From UBA8752 sp002336475 (GTDB taxonomy: Bacteria; Bacteroidota; Bacteroidia; Flavobacteriales_D; Sanyastnellaceae), in NCBI GenBank assembly GCA_943846755.1, contig OX044365.1, positions 868,001 through 932,000 on the forward strand: a stretch of DNA of 64,000 bases, in the 5' to 3' direction. Positions 25,501-34,167 of the stretch are shown one piece after another. Made by a program: the position numbers and the translations under genes. Each line of letters opens with the position of its first letter. Positions within the stretch are counted from its first letter, which is position 1. The notes below the pieces were generated by a model, which was given only the letters and a program-made list of their open reading frames with translations, was not told the DNA's origin and made no database searches.

Positions 25501-26094
25501 GAGGGTATCGTAATTGCAAGCCAGGGAATCTAAGCAACCGAGAACTTCGAGTTCATCGCAAATGCCGTCGCCATCTGTGTCGTTTAGGCAGAGGCTGTCA
25601 CAGTCCAAATACTGACCCGCAAATGCGCAGGAGTCTGCGGCCTGCATAAAATTGCAAGCCAACGTATCCACACAGGCGTCAGCATCATCGCAAGTGCCAT
25701 CGGCATCCGCGTCCACGCCGCTGCCATCGCATTGTGCGCATACGTCCGGCATCACACAACTGTCATCGTCTCCGAGGGCCGATGCGTCATAGTTGCAAGC
25801 ATTAGCATCGGTGCAGCCACAGAAAGCCTGGCCCACCAATGATCCTGAAATGACCGCATTGCCTATGTCGAAATTGGTCTCGGTGCTCGTGGACTGAATG
25901 GACACTGAGCCATCGGAAATTGAGATGGAAGGACCGCTGATGAGACCCACGATGTTGGAATCGATGTCCAACTGTACCGTGATGGTGCTCACCACAATCA
26001 AGTTGAGGCTATTCAACCCCATCTGTGAGGATGCTGGTAAATTGAGCTGTGGAGGTCTGCTCTCCGGTTGAAGACACAAAGTCGGAGTAGTCAC
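22537..26094 (-). CDS. Cys-rich TSP3-like/HYR-like secreted protein, main (frameshifted) part
   Basis: This open frame of 1185 codons is the body of a gene whose true N-terminus is in another frame (26009-26320). Coding continuity begins around 26020. Order of parts: a beta-rich segment (LNSLNLIVVSTITVQL), a run of calcium-binding thrombospondin-3-like repeats (CTDANACNYDASALGDDDSC, DADADGTCDDADAC, CNGNVLDECGTCGGDG), a beta-sandwich domain (~340-530), then HYR-like repeats (DTTPPTIAGMPADVELACD, FTATDGCGNAVSAVQEV), more TSP3-like repeats, and a final dockerin-like loop DANGDGQIGIMDLL ending FGSYCD. Likely an extracellular, calcium-stabilised adhesive or structural protein. Confidence 0.7.
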   Translation of the reverse strand: MTTPTLCLQPESRPPQLNLPASSQMGLNSLNLIVVSTITVQLDIDSNIVGLISGPSISISDGSVSIQSTSTETNFDIGNAVISGSLVGQAFCGCTDANACNYDASALGDDDSCVMPDVCAQCDGSGVDADADGTCDDADACVDTLACNFMQAADSCAFAGQYLDCDSLCLNDTDGDGICDELEVLGCLDSLACNYDTLATDSAACYILDVTGVCGGDCTSDSDEDGVCDDADNCTDLSACNYDNGANAVCLYADECGVCGGDGIPEGDCDCNGNVLDECGTCGGDGIPAENCDCDGNVDGDGDGVCGAADLCTDTVACNYMNPFALECLYTDDCGICGGDGPDLTFQLETVWSYDEETDGDVSSDATSPLEIPWMGAGAYRLSGDAINFQQMNSDPEYFTIDIPAGYEMTGIKLLEYDQSSYAVANDTLVLPFGNGGFMGVGPGDTLPPMLSEADAYAAAMALDGGALVGVNPGSAPGDDVLDDLAQAFNFHGLIMPGFGGTLGEGAWTFMFKEGNTDTLTVDAYASWTLSLEVAEIGDEGANLALYSCADTCNTDVNGDDICDEIQVVGCSDPNAVNYAPDAVFSGPCTYPPNYCSPVFDPALMDTTFVACVDDLPMEIPAATAYNPCDSSASVVYSEIVSLDTLTACAQYITFQHIGLNLSQGLLTVAMETYAVKDETGPVITVMPAMTVFSCPDTTDFGVAQAIDACHDLAGITYSIDSTWVDSTLALCAGNYMLLRTVLASDVCGNATSSSYEISVRDTTPPTIAGMPADVELACDAAAPVDMPIHQDECSGSALVMTTGTEAGDCPSEYTLLRTFTATDGCGNAVSAVQEVQFVDTLAPVITAGPADLLLSCNQAVPDSAISATDACATPLISYMDSIMPGDCPQEYTILRHHTAADACGNADTTVQTIQFVDTVAPHFVTLEPFVESDCAWFLTPLAEAADSCGDVDLTFASFSAYGAEEPGQLIRLYTAMDACGNAVEGLQLVSFSNAGECSGCTNETALNYDASAVLNDGSCDFGGIYDQSGDCISDTDEDDVCDQLEITGCQDTVACNFLAAATDAGLCVYPSDTARNCDGSCVSDTDGDGICDENELAGCMDSNACNFSLMATDSDPGLCSYDCRGCTYGDAENYDATATSDDGSCTFDLSETVASTCDGDANGDGQIGIMDLLDVLDAFGSYCD

Positions 26095-26320
26095 CGGGCC
26101 CCAGCAGGGCTCCAGTCAAACTCCAGCTGCTGTCTGCAGCCGTGGCCTCGATTGTAGGTGGAACGCTGGAGTCAGCGCCGAAGGCGTTGTGATTGGTGTA
26201 GGTTCCGCCGACAAAAGCATCGCAGTCATCGGCAAGGATGTCTGCCAGGGTCTGGGCTTGGGACGGCAAGGTCCAGCAAGCTGCGGCGAGCAAAACAAAG
26301 AGGTGAATCGGAAATCGCAT
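26009..26320 (-). CDS. N-terminal part of the same Cys-rich protein, ended by a frame break
   Basis: From the ATG at 26320 comes a signal peptide (RFPIHLFVLLAAACW, cleavage near SQAQ) and about 80 residues of secreted domain. The frame stops at TAG (26009-26011) just after ILTDGVE. If one base is dropped in the run of four G (plus strand C at 26017-26020), the reading continues directly into DGLNSLNLIVV of the 22537-26094 frame. The two pieces are therefore one gene of about 1260 codons. It begins 50 bases after the stop of the upstream Cys-rich gene, so both are probably co-transcribed. Confidence 0.65.
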   Translation of the reverse strand: MRFPIHLFVLLAAACWTLPSQAQTLADILADDCDAFVGGTYTNHNAFGADSSVPPTIEATAADSSWSLTGALLGPGDYSDFVSSTGEQTSTAQFTSILTDGVE

Positions 26321-26370
26321 GGTTGAACGATTGGGGTTAAGGGTATGTAGTTGAGGTTTTTTCGAAATCG

Positions 26371-26934
26371 TCATGGACAGGTGGTGCCGAGGGCTACCAG
26401 CATGTCGAGTAGATCAGAGATGTTGACGCCGCCATCGCCATTGGAGTCGAAACGGCAGTCTCCTGAAGGGAATTCGCAAGTGCCGTCGTCATAGGCGGCC
26501 GCAAGGTCATAGTTGTATGCTTCGGGGTAGGTGCAACCACCAGAGCCGGGCTGGTCGCAAATGCCGTCGCCATTGAAGTCAAACCAGCACTCGCCGGCAC
26601 AATCCTTCCATGGTTCTGCAAAAACACAGCTGCCATCCTCTTCAGAGGCCAAAGGGTCGAAGTTGCAAGCTGAGGAATAGGTGCACCCGTCTTGTTCGTC
26701 CTCGTCACAAACGCCGTCTCCGTCTGTGTCATTGATGCAGGCACCGAGACAATCGAAGTAGGCGGCACCATAGAGGTCTTCGGGATACAGGCAGGCCTCC
26801 GCCAATCCATTCATGGCATCAACGAGGGGGTCATAGTTACAGGCATTGACATTTGAGCAACCGCTGTATTCGTTGGCATCACATACGCCATCATTGTCGG
26901 CATCGCCCAGACAAGCTCCGGAACAATCATACCC
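26371..26934 (-). CDS. C-terminal part of a TSP3-like/dockerin-tailed secreted protein (after frame break)
   Basis: Open frame continuing the product of 26927-28954 after a one-base shift. It encodes TSP3-like calcium repeats (CLGDADNDGVCDANEYSGC, CINDTDGDGVCDEDEQDGC, CWFDFNGDGICD), alternating with ACNFDPLASEEDGSC-type repeats, and ends in a dockerin-like loop, DSNGDGGVNISDLLDMLVALG, finishing TTCP. No start codon suits it as an independent gene; the first ATG in frame is at 26814, inside the repeats. Tail homology to the neighbouring gene and the lipase suggests a common extracellular sorting or docking function (inference). Confidence 0.6.
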   Translation of the reverse strand, partial: GYDCSGACLGDADNDGVCDANEYSGCSNVNACNYDPLVDAMNGLAEACLYPEDLYGAAYFDCLGACINDTDGDGVCDEDEQDGCTYSSACNFDPLASEEDGSCVFAEPWKDCAGECWFDFNGDGICDQPGSGGCTYPEAYNYDLAAAYDDGTCEFPSGDCRFDSNGDGGVNISDLLDMLVALGTTCP

Positions 26935-28954
26935 GCTCTACCGCATAGGTACAGGATTCATCACTGGCTGTTGCTGCAGGGTTAAAATTGCACGCCACAG
27001 GGTCATTGCAACCATCAACACTCGGTGGGATGGTAAGGGCAAGGCCCATCACTTCAGGGTTGCCTCCACTGGGGTTGGTGAACTTGAGGTTGACCAACAA
27101 ATCAATGCTTCCCGTACTCGTAAACTGAGCAATCAGAACCTTTCCATCCGACCCCGAAACCGCCACATCCTCAGAGCCTGGAATGATGAAGATGGCCCCT
27201 CCTTCTTGATCGGACTCTTCGAAGTTGCCCCCGGCTTCAAACGTGGTAAAGTCAAGGCCTACGGACAACAGACTGACACTTTCGCTTTGGTCTCCGCCGA
27301 TGGTAAACCACGAATCAAAGGGCGATGTCGCGGTGCTTACCGCGGGCAAATTGGAAGCCAAGGGGCCTCCATCTGGAGACTGATAGAATCCTGTGGTCGA
27401 TGCTACAGTCCAAGGATGATTCTCGGTGCCAAAAATGGAAATCACCTCGTAACCAGAAGTATCAAATTGGGCATAGACCCTATGAATTACTGACCCTCCA
27501 GGTCCTGACCCTACCTCTTGCTGGACCAACCCTAAAAATCCGCTGGACGTCGTATCCGGTTCATTGGGCTCTTCTGTGGTACACGAACCGTCATCTTCCG
27601 TTGCGGTCGCATCAAAGTTGTCTGCCGCAGAATCGGTGCACCCTAAAATCTCAGCATCGTCACAAACCCCATCTACATCCTCATCCGAGGAACAGCCTCC
27701 TCCGCAAACGCCCAAGGCGTCTACCGTCAAACAGCTCCCGTCCTCGGTGGTCGCCGTCGGGTCGTAGTTGCATGCTTCAGCATCCATGCACCCTGGCGTT
27801 TGTCCTGAAATCGTCAACCCTGCACCTGTGATTTCCTGCGCGCCTTGTCCTTCGACGAGAACACTCAAATTGGTGGTCAACTGCACCGTGCCTGCTGTGG
27901 TCACTTGGGCCATCAGCACCTTTCCTGAGATGCCTGCGATGCCCGACTCCGAACCTGGAAAAACGGCGATGGCACCGCCAAATTCCGAATCGCTTTGGAG
28001 CGAACCACCTGCCTCAAAATCAGATTCACTGAGCCCCACTAAAATGCCATTGGCGTCGGTTCCGACGGTTACCCAACTGTCACGCTGTAAAGGTTCCCCG
28101 CCTGATACCGGATAGCCAGCACTCCCTTCTGGTACTTGGTAAAAATCCGTGGTCGTCTCCAAAGAAAGCGGGTTCTCTGCAGTACCAAACCAACTGACCA
28201 AGCCTTCGTTGGGGTTGTCGAAATTGGCGTAAATCCTGTAAGTCGGCGGCAACGCATCGGTCTCCGGCTGGTGCAGTTCATAGGTCAGCCCTGCGAACGA
28301 AGCCGATGACCAAATGCAGCTGCCATCGTCCCACAAAGCCTCAGGGTCATGGTTGAGGGCAGCCTCATCCGTGCAACCATAACCAGAAGGCAACAAGGTG
28401 GCAGTCAAACCTGTGGTGTATTCAGAAGGCTGACTGGGATCAGGCTTCCATTGCACGTTGAACGTGACATCGATGGGACCCGTAGAAACGAATTGTCCCA
28501 GCAACACCTCCCCCTCATTTTCCACCCCCTGCGGAGACAATGGCAACACGTAAAACGCTCCTCCAAAAGGATCTGTACTGGAGAACCCTAAACCGTTTTC
28601 AAAAGATTCCACTGCAGCATCCCAACCCGATCCTCCGGTGCTTTGCACTTCATTGAGCCCTGCAGGCAATCCAATGGTGAACCAACTGTCGGTCAGAACG
28701 GCGTCTGCGTTAGAGGACAGCAAAGCCTCTCCATCGGATTGGTAAAGCCCCATTTCGGCGGTGACCAACAAAGGGTTGGCTCCATCCGAAAAAATACTTT
28801 GAACTGATGCGCCCGATGGCATGGCTAGGGAAACACGGTGCACAGTGCCTTGGGTTTCAACCCTCACTGTTTCAATGATCAAGGCGGGCTGTGCCTTCCC
28901 CTGGAGGAGGGCACCAAATCCTAAAAGAAAAGCAATCCAACAAGCTCTGATCAT
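26927..28954 (-). CDS. Secreted protein with repeated beta domains, N-terminal part (frame break at its end)
   Basis: From the ATG at 28954 the signal peptide spans about 22 residues (IRACWIAFLLGFGALL, GKAQ). Three repeats of a ~150-residue beta domain follow, each with 'FYQ', a 'DSWFTIG/VTVG' strand and 'FEAGGxxxSDxxGGAIxxxPGSE', separated by CxDxxACNYDPTATTEDGSC repeats and one TSP3-like unit. The frame ends after DESCTYAVERV at TGA; dropping one base in the GGG run (plus strand C at 26932-26934) leads into the Cys-rich repeats of 26371-26934. The whole gene would be about 860 codons. Presumably a cell-surface or secreted structural protein. Confidence 0.65.
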   Translation of the reverse strand: MIRACWIAFLLGFGALLQGKAQPALIIETVRVETQGTVHRVSLAMPSGASVQSIFSDGANPLLVTAEMGLYQSDGEALLSSNADAVLTDSWFTIGLPAGLNEVQSTGGSGWDAAVESFENGLGFSSTDPFGGAFYVLPLSPQGVENEGEVLLGQFVSTGPIDVTFNVQWKPDPSQPSEYTTGLTATLLPSGYGCTDEAALNHDPEALWDDGSCIWSSASFAGLTYELHQPETDALPPTYRIYANFDNPNEGLVSWFGTAENPLSLETTTDFYQVPEGSAGYPVSGGEPLQRDSWVTVGTDANGILVGLSESDFEAGGSLQSDSEFGGAIAVFPGSESGIAGISGKVLMAQVTTAGTVQLTTNLSVLVEGQGAQEITGAGLTISGQTPGCMDAEACNYDPTATTEDGSCLTVDALGVCGGGCSSDEDVDGVCDDAEILGCTDSAADNFDATATEDDGSCTTEEPNEPDTTSSGFLGLVQQEVGSGPGGSVIHRVYAQFDTSGYEVISIFGTENHPWTVASTTGFYQSPDGGPLASNLPAVSTATSPFDSWFTIGGDQSESVSLLSVGLDFTTFEAGGNFEESDQEGGAIFIIPGSEDVAVSGSDGKVLIAQFTSTGSIDLLVNLKFTNPSGGNPEVMGLALTIPPSVDGCNDPVACNFNPAATASDESCTYAVERV

Positions 28955-29204
28955 GACAAGTAGGTTTGTCACGAATATCACTGAGTCAAGCCCAAATGAC
29001 GGCTTTCTTATAGATAATGCGTTCAACTTAAAGCTGCACACCCCGTATTAGGTTATCTATTTCCTAAATAGGTTATTCAGTCTTATCGTTCTTAGTGTAG
29101 AACGTACAATTGCCATTATGATGAAGCCTAATAGGATCCTTTAGAATTATACTCCTCGCAGGTCCAGTTGTCCGGGCACTCAACATGAACGGTAACCCCA
29201 TAAA

Positions 29205-29230
29205 AAAAGGCCACCCGAAGGTGGCCTTTT
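29205..29230. terminator. Intrinsic terminator after the giant HYR-like gene
   Basis: AAAAGGCCACC and GGTGGCCTTTT form an 11-bp stem with a CGAA loop, flanked by A and T runs, 24 bases beyond the stop at 29254 (minus strand). The rest of the 28955-29253 gap is AT-rich and should also hold the promoter of the gene starting at 28954. Confidence 0.85.
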
Positions 29231-29253
29231 CTTTTCTGAAATAGTCGCGGCGA

Positions 29254-32200
29254 TTACTGCGAAACGAGCAGCTTCTTCACCACGAGGTATTGTGCACTCG
29301 AGAGTCGGATCTGGTACATACCAGCGTCGAGGTCATTGGCTTCGATATCGAGCGTGTGGTTCACGTTCGGTGAAGCAATGCCATCGTACAACTCGGCGAT
29401 CAGTGTTCCGTCCATGGCCACCATGTCAACACGCAAGCGCATGTTCTCGGTCACCGTGAATCCAAGCAAACTCCAATCGTTGGTTGGGTTTGGCTGGAGG
29501 TTGGTCACACGAATCGGAGTCTTTCCTGTCGTGAGGTCTCCAGAACCACCGAGCACCACCGGTGTGTGATCTCCTGTAGATGAACCACCGAGCAGTGCAT
29601 CATCGTCGAGCTCTTCACAGGCATCTTCATCATTGACATTCAATGTGTAGCTAAATGTGCTCTCATTCTGACAGTCATCCTCAGCCGTCCAAGTGCGTGT
29701 CACACTCCATGGGAGGCAGCAGTCCAGGTCTCCGAAGATGTCTCCTGTTCCATTGATGCCTTGACCCTGGAATTGACCAGAGTAGTACAACCATGCTCCA
29801 TAGCCGTAGTTGCTGTTCTGGCCACTGGCTCCCAATCCGATTTGGAATCCAAACAGTTCGTTACCTGGAGCGTGGAACACATTGAGTGTGTCTCCATAGT
29901 AAGTGCCAGTACCGATCAACTGACCGCTTTCGAGCACGCGGTACTCCCATTCTTCATGAAGGTCTTCCAAGTCGCCACAGTCAAGCTTAAACGTGTGGGC
30001 ACCAGCTTGGCTGGTCCACTCGTCCCAATCCATCGCGGCACTGTAAGTGACCTGCATGATCCAACCACCGCCTGAACCGTCGATGGAAATCACCTCTTGG
30101 GTCAAGCTCCACGTTCCGTCTGTGTTGTTCTCTACGACACCTGGGTAGCCATTGTTGGTGAAGTTCTCAGTTCCAACGCCGGGCAAGCTGAAGAGACGCA
30201 AGTTGTGTGGGTCGTGACCCGTGCACGTTTCGCCACCTTCAAATGCCTCGGGCTCGTAGCTGTGGCAGTATGAGCTCACAAATTCGTTAGGGGCGAATGA
30301 GCCGTCAAAGTCATCCTCGATGCTTATGCTCACCTCAGTGTCACAGTTGTCCGTTGCTGAAACGCTGCATTCCAAGCTTCCGCTCCAGTCCACTTCTCCG
30401 TTCAGAGAAGTACAGCACGCGGCGCCTGAACCACCATTGGTAAATCCACAAGCAGCAGTGATTTGAGGAGCAATCATATCCAACACCTCCACCGTTTGGG
30501 TGTAAGTGACGGTGCTGTCATTGCCACACTCATCCTTCGCAGTCACCGTGAAGTCACGTGTGAAGGAGTAGCTGCCTTGCGCTTCACTGTCACAGTCGGT
30601 GACGATGTAGTAACCTTCCTCACAACCGGAGATGCTCCAGTCTTCTTCACTGATGGCACCACTCACGTAAGTCTCGTTGAAATTGGTCAAAACCTCATTC
30701 AATCCACTTGCGCTTGCAATCAAGCAACCTCCCAATACGCTATCAGCGCGGTCAAGAATCTCACCAATCGTCCAACCGGCGTAGGCGCCAGACGTGCGAT
30801 AGAGTTCATCGATTCCAGCTGTAGACACGCTGAAGTCAGGATCGTTGGCATCGAATCCAAGAGACAACTTGGCTGCAAATGTTTGACCTGCCAAGACGTT
30901 GCCCGTACAAGTACCGTCAACACCAGAAGAGGTGAGTGCACCAGGAGAGCCACCGCAAGGCAAGAAGTTGGCCACTGCATTGGACGTTGTCAATGTCAGT
31001 GTGTTTCCACCTGCACATCCAACTTGGATTCCACTTGGGAAAGCATCATCGAAGTTGGCATCGCGGTAACAACCGGGGTTGTTGCCGTTGCAGTTGGTAC
31101 CCCATCCGCCCATGGTCTGGGTCCGGAAATTCGGCTCTGGACATTCGAGGATGGTGGTATCACAAGTGCAAACTGGAATTGCTGGGCTGTCCACGTACTC
31201 AACGAGAACAGTATCCATGGTGCAGTTGTCGCTGTCGATCCATGTCAGGCCTCCGATGGTAGCATAGGACGTATCCGCCATGCACATTTCGTCGAGGTAC
31301 ACGATTATGGAATCAGTTCCTGTAACCTCAAGCTCAGGCTTGGTGTTGTCCATCACCATGATCGTCTGTGTGCAGGTCGTCGTGCTGTCGTTGCCACAGG
31401 CATCAGTAGCACTGGCCGTCCAGGTACGCTCGATCGTGTAGCAACCTGTGCTCGTAGAGTCGGTCACTGCATCAGCGTAGGTCGCTCCAGAAGTAGCCAA
31501 GACGCAGTTGTCGTCGTAGCTCACCGTGATGTTGCCCGTATTGCTCGTGCTCAAGTCTGCTGCGCAGTCCGCATCAACGTACACCGTAGTGTTGGTTGGG
31601 CAGCTCAAGGTCACGTCCGGCTTCATGTTGTCCATCACCATGATCGTCTGCATGCAGGTCGTCGTGCTGTCGTTGCCACAGGCATCAGTAGCACTGGCCG
31701 TCCAGGTGCGCTCGATCGTGTAGCAACCAGTGCTCGTAGAGTCGGTCACTGCATCAGCGTAAGTCGCTCCAGAAGTAGCCAAGACGCAGTTGTCGTCGTA
31801 GCTCACCGTGATGTCGCCCGTATTGCTCGTGCTCAAGTCTGCTGCGCAGTCCGCATCAACGTACACCGTAGTGTTGGTTGGGCAGGTCAAGTCGATGCTC
31901 GGCTTGATGTTGTCCATCACCATGATCGTCTGCATGCAGGTCGTCGTGCTGTCGTTGCCACAGGCATCAGTAGCACTGGCCGTCCAGGTACGCTCGATCG
32001 TGTAGCAACCTGTGCTCGTAGAGTCGGTCACTGCATCAGCGTAAGTCGCTCCAGAAGTAGCCAAGACGCAGTTGTCGTCGTAGCTCACCGTGATGTCGCC
32101 CGTATTGCTCGTGCTCAAGTCTGCTGCGCAGTCCGCATCAACGTACACCGTAGTGTTGGTTGGGCAGCTCAAGGTCACGTCCGGCTTGATGTTGTCCATC

Positions 32201-33864
32201 ACCATGATCGTCTGCATGCAGGTCGTCGTGCTGTCGTTGCCACAGGCATCAGTAGCACTGGCCGTCCAGGTACGCTCGATCGTGTAGCAACCTGTGCTCG
32301 TAGAGTCGGTCACTGCATCAGCGTAAGTCGCTCCAGAAGTAGCCAAGACGCAGTTGTCGTCGTAGCTCACCGTGATGTTGCCCGTATTGCTCGTGCTCAA
32401 GTCTGCTGCGCAGTCCGCATCAACGTACACCGTAGTGTTGGTTGGGCAGCTCAAGGTCACGTCCGGCTTGATGTTGTCCATCACCATGATCGTCTGCATG
32501 CAGGTCGCCGTGCTGTCGTTGCCACAGGCATCAGTAGCATTGGCCGTCCAAGTACGCTCGATCGTGTAGCAACCAGTGCTCGTAGAGTCGGTCACTGCAT
32601 CAGCATAATCTAAATCGCTCGAAGCAAGAACACAATTGTCAGCAAACAGCGCCTGTGCAGCGCCCGTATTGCTGGTGCTCAAGTCTGCTGCGCAGTCCGC
32701 ATCAACGTAAACCGTCGCGGTCGATGGACAGGTCAAGTCGATGCTCGGCTTGATGTTGTCCATCACCATGATCGTCTGCATGCAGGTCGTCGTGCTGTCG
32801 TTGCCACAGGCATCAGTAGCACTGGCCGTCCAGGTACGCTCGATCGTGTAGCAACCTGTGCTCGTAGAGTCGGTCACTGCATCAGCGTAAGTCGCTCCAG
32901 AAGTAGCCAAGACGCAGTTGTCGTCGTAGCTCACCGTGATGTCGCCCGTATTGCTCGTGCTCAAGTCTGCTGCGCAGTCCGCATCAACGTACACCGTAGT
33001 GTTGGTTGGGCAGCTCAAGGTCACGTCCGGCTTCATGTTGTCCATCACCATGATCGTCTGCATGCAGGTCGTCGTGCTGTCGTTGCCACAGGCATCAGTA
33101 GCACTGGCCGTCCAGGTACGCTCGATCGTGTAGCAACCTGTGCTCGTAGAGTCGGTCACTGCATCAGCGTAAGTCGCTCCAGAAGTAGCCAAGACGCAGT
33201 TGTCGTCGTAGCTCACCGTGATGTCGCCCGTATTGCTCGTGCTCAAGTCTGCTGCGCAGTCCGCATCAACGTACACCGTAGTGTTGGTTGGGCAGCTCAA
33301 GGTCACGTCCGGCTTGATGTTGTCCATCACCATGATCGTCTGCATGCAGGTCGTCGTGCTGTCGTTGCCACAGGCATCAGTAGCACTGGCCGTCCAGGTG
33401 CGCTCGATCGTGTAGCAACCTGTGCTCGTAGAGTCGGTCACTGCATCAGCGTAAGTCGCTCCAGAAGTAGCCAAGACGCAGTTGTCGTCGTAGCTCACCG
33501 TGATGTCGCCCGTATTGCTCGTGCTCAAGTCTGCTGCGCAGTCCGCATCAACGTACACCGTAGTGTTGGTTGGGCAGCTCAAGTCGATGCTCGGCTTCAT
33601 GTTGTCCATCACCATGATCGTCTGCATGCAGGTCGTCGTGCTGTCGTTGCCACAGGCATCAGTAGCACTGGCCGTCCAGGTACGCTCGATCGTGTAGCAA
33701 CCTGTGCTCGTAGAGTCGGTCACTGCATCAGCGTAAGTCGCTCCAGAAGTAGCCAAGACGCAGTTGTCGTCGTAGCTCACCGTGATGTCGCCCGTATTGC
33801 TCGTGCTCAAGTCTGCTGCGCAGTCCGCATCAACGTACACCGTAGTGTTGGTTGGGCAGCTCAA
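29254..33864 (-). CDS. Giant HYR-like repeat protein, C-terminal half, with T9SS sorting domain
   Basis: 1536 open codons forming the second half of a gene that starts at 39545. It begins with nine nearly identical 94-residue units (CPTNTTVYVDADCAADLS ... SYDDNCVLATSG ... GCYTIERTWTASATDACGN ... QTIMVMDN), each an Ig-like HYR-type module with cysteines at fixed sites, then one diverged unit. A ~150-residue domain (FRTQTMGGWGTNCNG ... SVLGGC) follows, then an 'FGFQIGLGASGQNSNYGYG' domain, and a type A T9SS sorting domain (NLQPNPTNDWSLLGF ... MYQIRLSS, VVKKLLVSQ). Such proteins are exported to the surface or medium and are usually thought to be adhesins. Confidence 0.75.
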   Translation of the reverse strand: MSCPTNTTVYVDADCAADLSTSNTGDITVSYDDNCVLATSGATYADAVTDSTSTGCYTIERTWTASATDACGNDSTTTCMQTIMVMDNMKPSIDLSCPTNTTVYVDADCAADLSTSNTGDITVSYDDNCVLATSGATYADAVTDSTSTGCYTIERTWTASATDACGNDSTTTCMQTIMVMDNIKPDVTLSCPTNTTVYVDADCAADLSTSNTGDITVSYDDNCVLATSGATYADAVTDSTSTGCYTIERTWTASATDACGNDSTTTCMQTIMVMDNMKPDVTLSCPTNTTVYVDADCAADLSTSNTGDITVSYDDNCVLATSGATYADAVTDSTSTGCYTIERTWTASATDACGNDSTTTCMQTIMVMDNIKPSIDLTCPSTATVYVDADCAADLSTSNTGAAQALFADNCVLASSDLDYADAVTDSTSTGCYTIERTWTANATDACGNDSTATCMQTIMVMDNIKPDVTLSCPTNTTVYVDADCAADLSTSNTGNITVSYDDNCVLATSGATYADAVTDSTSTGCYTIERTWTASATDACGNDSTTTCMQTIMVMDNIKPDVTLSCPTNTTVYVDADCAADLSTSNTGDITVSYDDNCVLATSGATYADAVTDSTSTGCYTIERTWTASATDACGNDSTTTCMQTIMVMDNIKPSIDLTCPTNTTVYVDADCAADLSTSNTGDITVSYDDNCVLATSGATYADAVTDSTSTGCYTIERTWTASATDACGNDSTTTCMQTIMVMDNMKPDVTLSCPTNTTVYVDADCAADLSTSNTGNITVSYDDNCVLATSGATYADAVTDSTSTGCYTIERTWTASATDACGNDSTTTCTQTIMVMDNTKPELEVTGTDSIIVYLDEMCMADTSYATIGGLTWIDSDNCTMDTVLVEYVDSPAIPVCTCDTTILECPEPNFRTQTMGGWGTNCNGNNPGCYRDANFDDAFPSGIQVGCAGGNTLTLTTSNAVANFLPCGGSPGALTSSGVDGTCTGNVLAGQTFAAKLSLGFDANDPDFSVSTAGIDELYRTSGAYAGWTIGEILDRADSVLGGCLIASASGLNEVLTNFNETYVSGAISEEDWSISGCEEGYYIVTDCDSEAQGSYSFTRDFTVTAKDECGNDSTVTYTQTVEVLDMIAPQITAACGFTNGGSGAACCTSLNGEVDWSGSLECSVSATDNCDTEVSISIEDDFDGSFAPNEFVSSYCHSYEPEAFEGGETCTGHDPHNLRLFSLPGVGTENFTNNGYPGVVENNTDGTWSLTQEVISIDGSGGGWIMQVTYSAAMDWDEWTSQAGAHTFKLDCGDLEDLHEEWEYRVLESGQLIGTGTYYGDTLNVFHAPGNELFGFQIGLGASGQNSNYGYGAWLYYSGQFQGQGINGTGDIFGDLDCCLPWSVTRTWTAEDDCQNESTFSYTLNVNDEDACEELDDDALLGGSSTGDHTPVVLGGSGDLTTGKTPIRVTNLQPNPTNDWSLLGFTVTENMRLRVDMVAMDGTLIAELYDGIASPNVNHTLDIEANDLDAGMYQIRLSSAQYLVVKKLLVSQ

Positions 33865-34167
33865 GGTCGACGCTCCGGCTTCATGTTGTCCATCACCATG
33901 ATCGTCTGCATGCAGGTCGTCGTGCTGTCGTTGCCACAGGCATCAGTAGCACTGGCCGTCCAGGTACGCTCGATCGTGTAGCAACCTGTGCTCGTAGAGT
34001 CGGTCACTGCATCAGCGTAAGTCGCTCCAGAAGTAGCCAAGACGCAGTTGTCGTCGTAGCTCACCGTGATGTCGCCCGTATTGCTCGTGCTCAAGTCTGC
34101 TGCGCAGTCCGCATCAACGTACACCGTGGTGTTGGTTGGGCAGCTCAAGGTCACGTCCGGCTTGATG
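31346..34167 (-). repeat. Block of ten 282-bp tandem repeats (HYR-like units)
   Basis: The sequence TTGTCC at the start of each unit recurs at 31346, 31628, 31910, 32192, 32474, 32756, 33038, 33320, 33602 and 33886, then at 34168. All steps are exactly 282 bp except 33602-33886, which is 284. One unit (32474-32755) is more diverged. The rest differ at only a few positions, and those variants occur in mixed combinations. Confidence 0.95.

Noticed and set aside
26009..26094. Independent gene start at 26094 for the Cys-rich protein
   Set aside because: Its first ~25 residues lie in the frame-shifted antecedent of a gene whose signal peptide is at 26320; joining the two frames gives continuous sequence.
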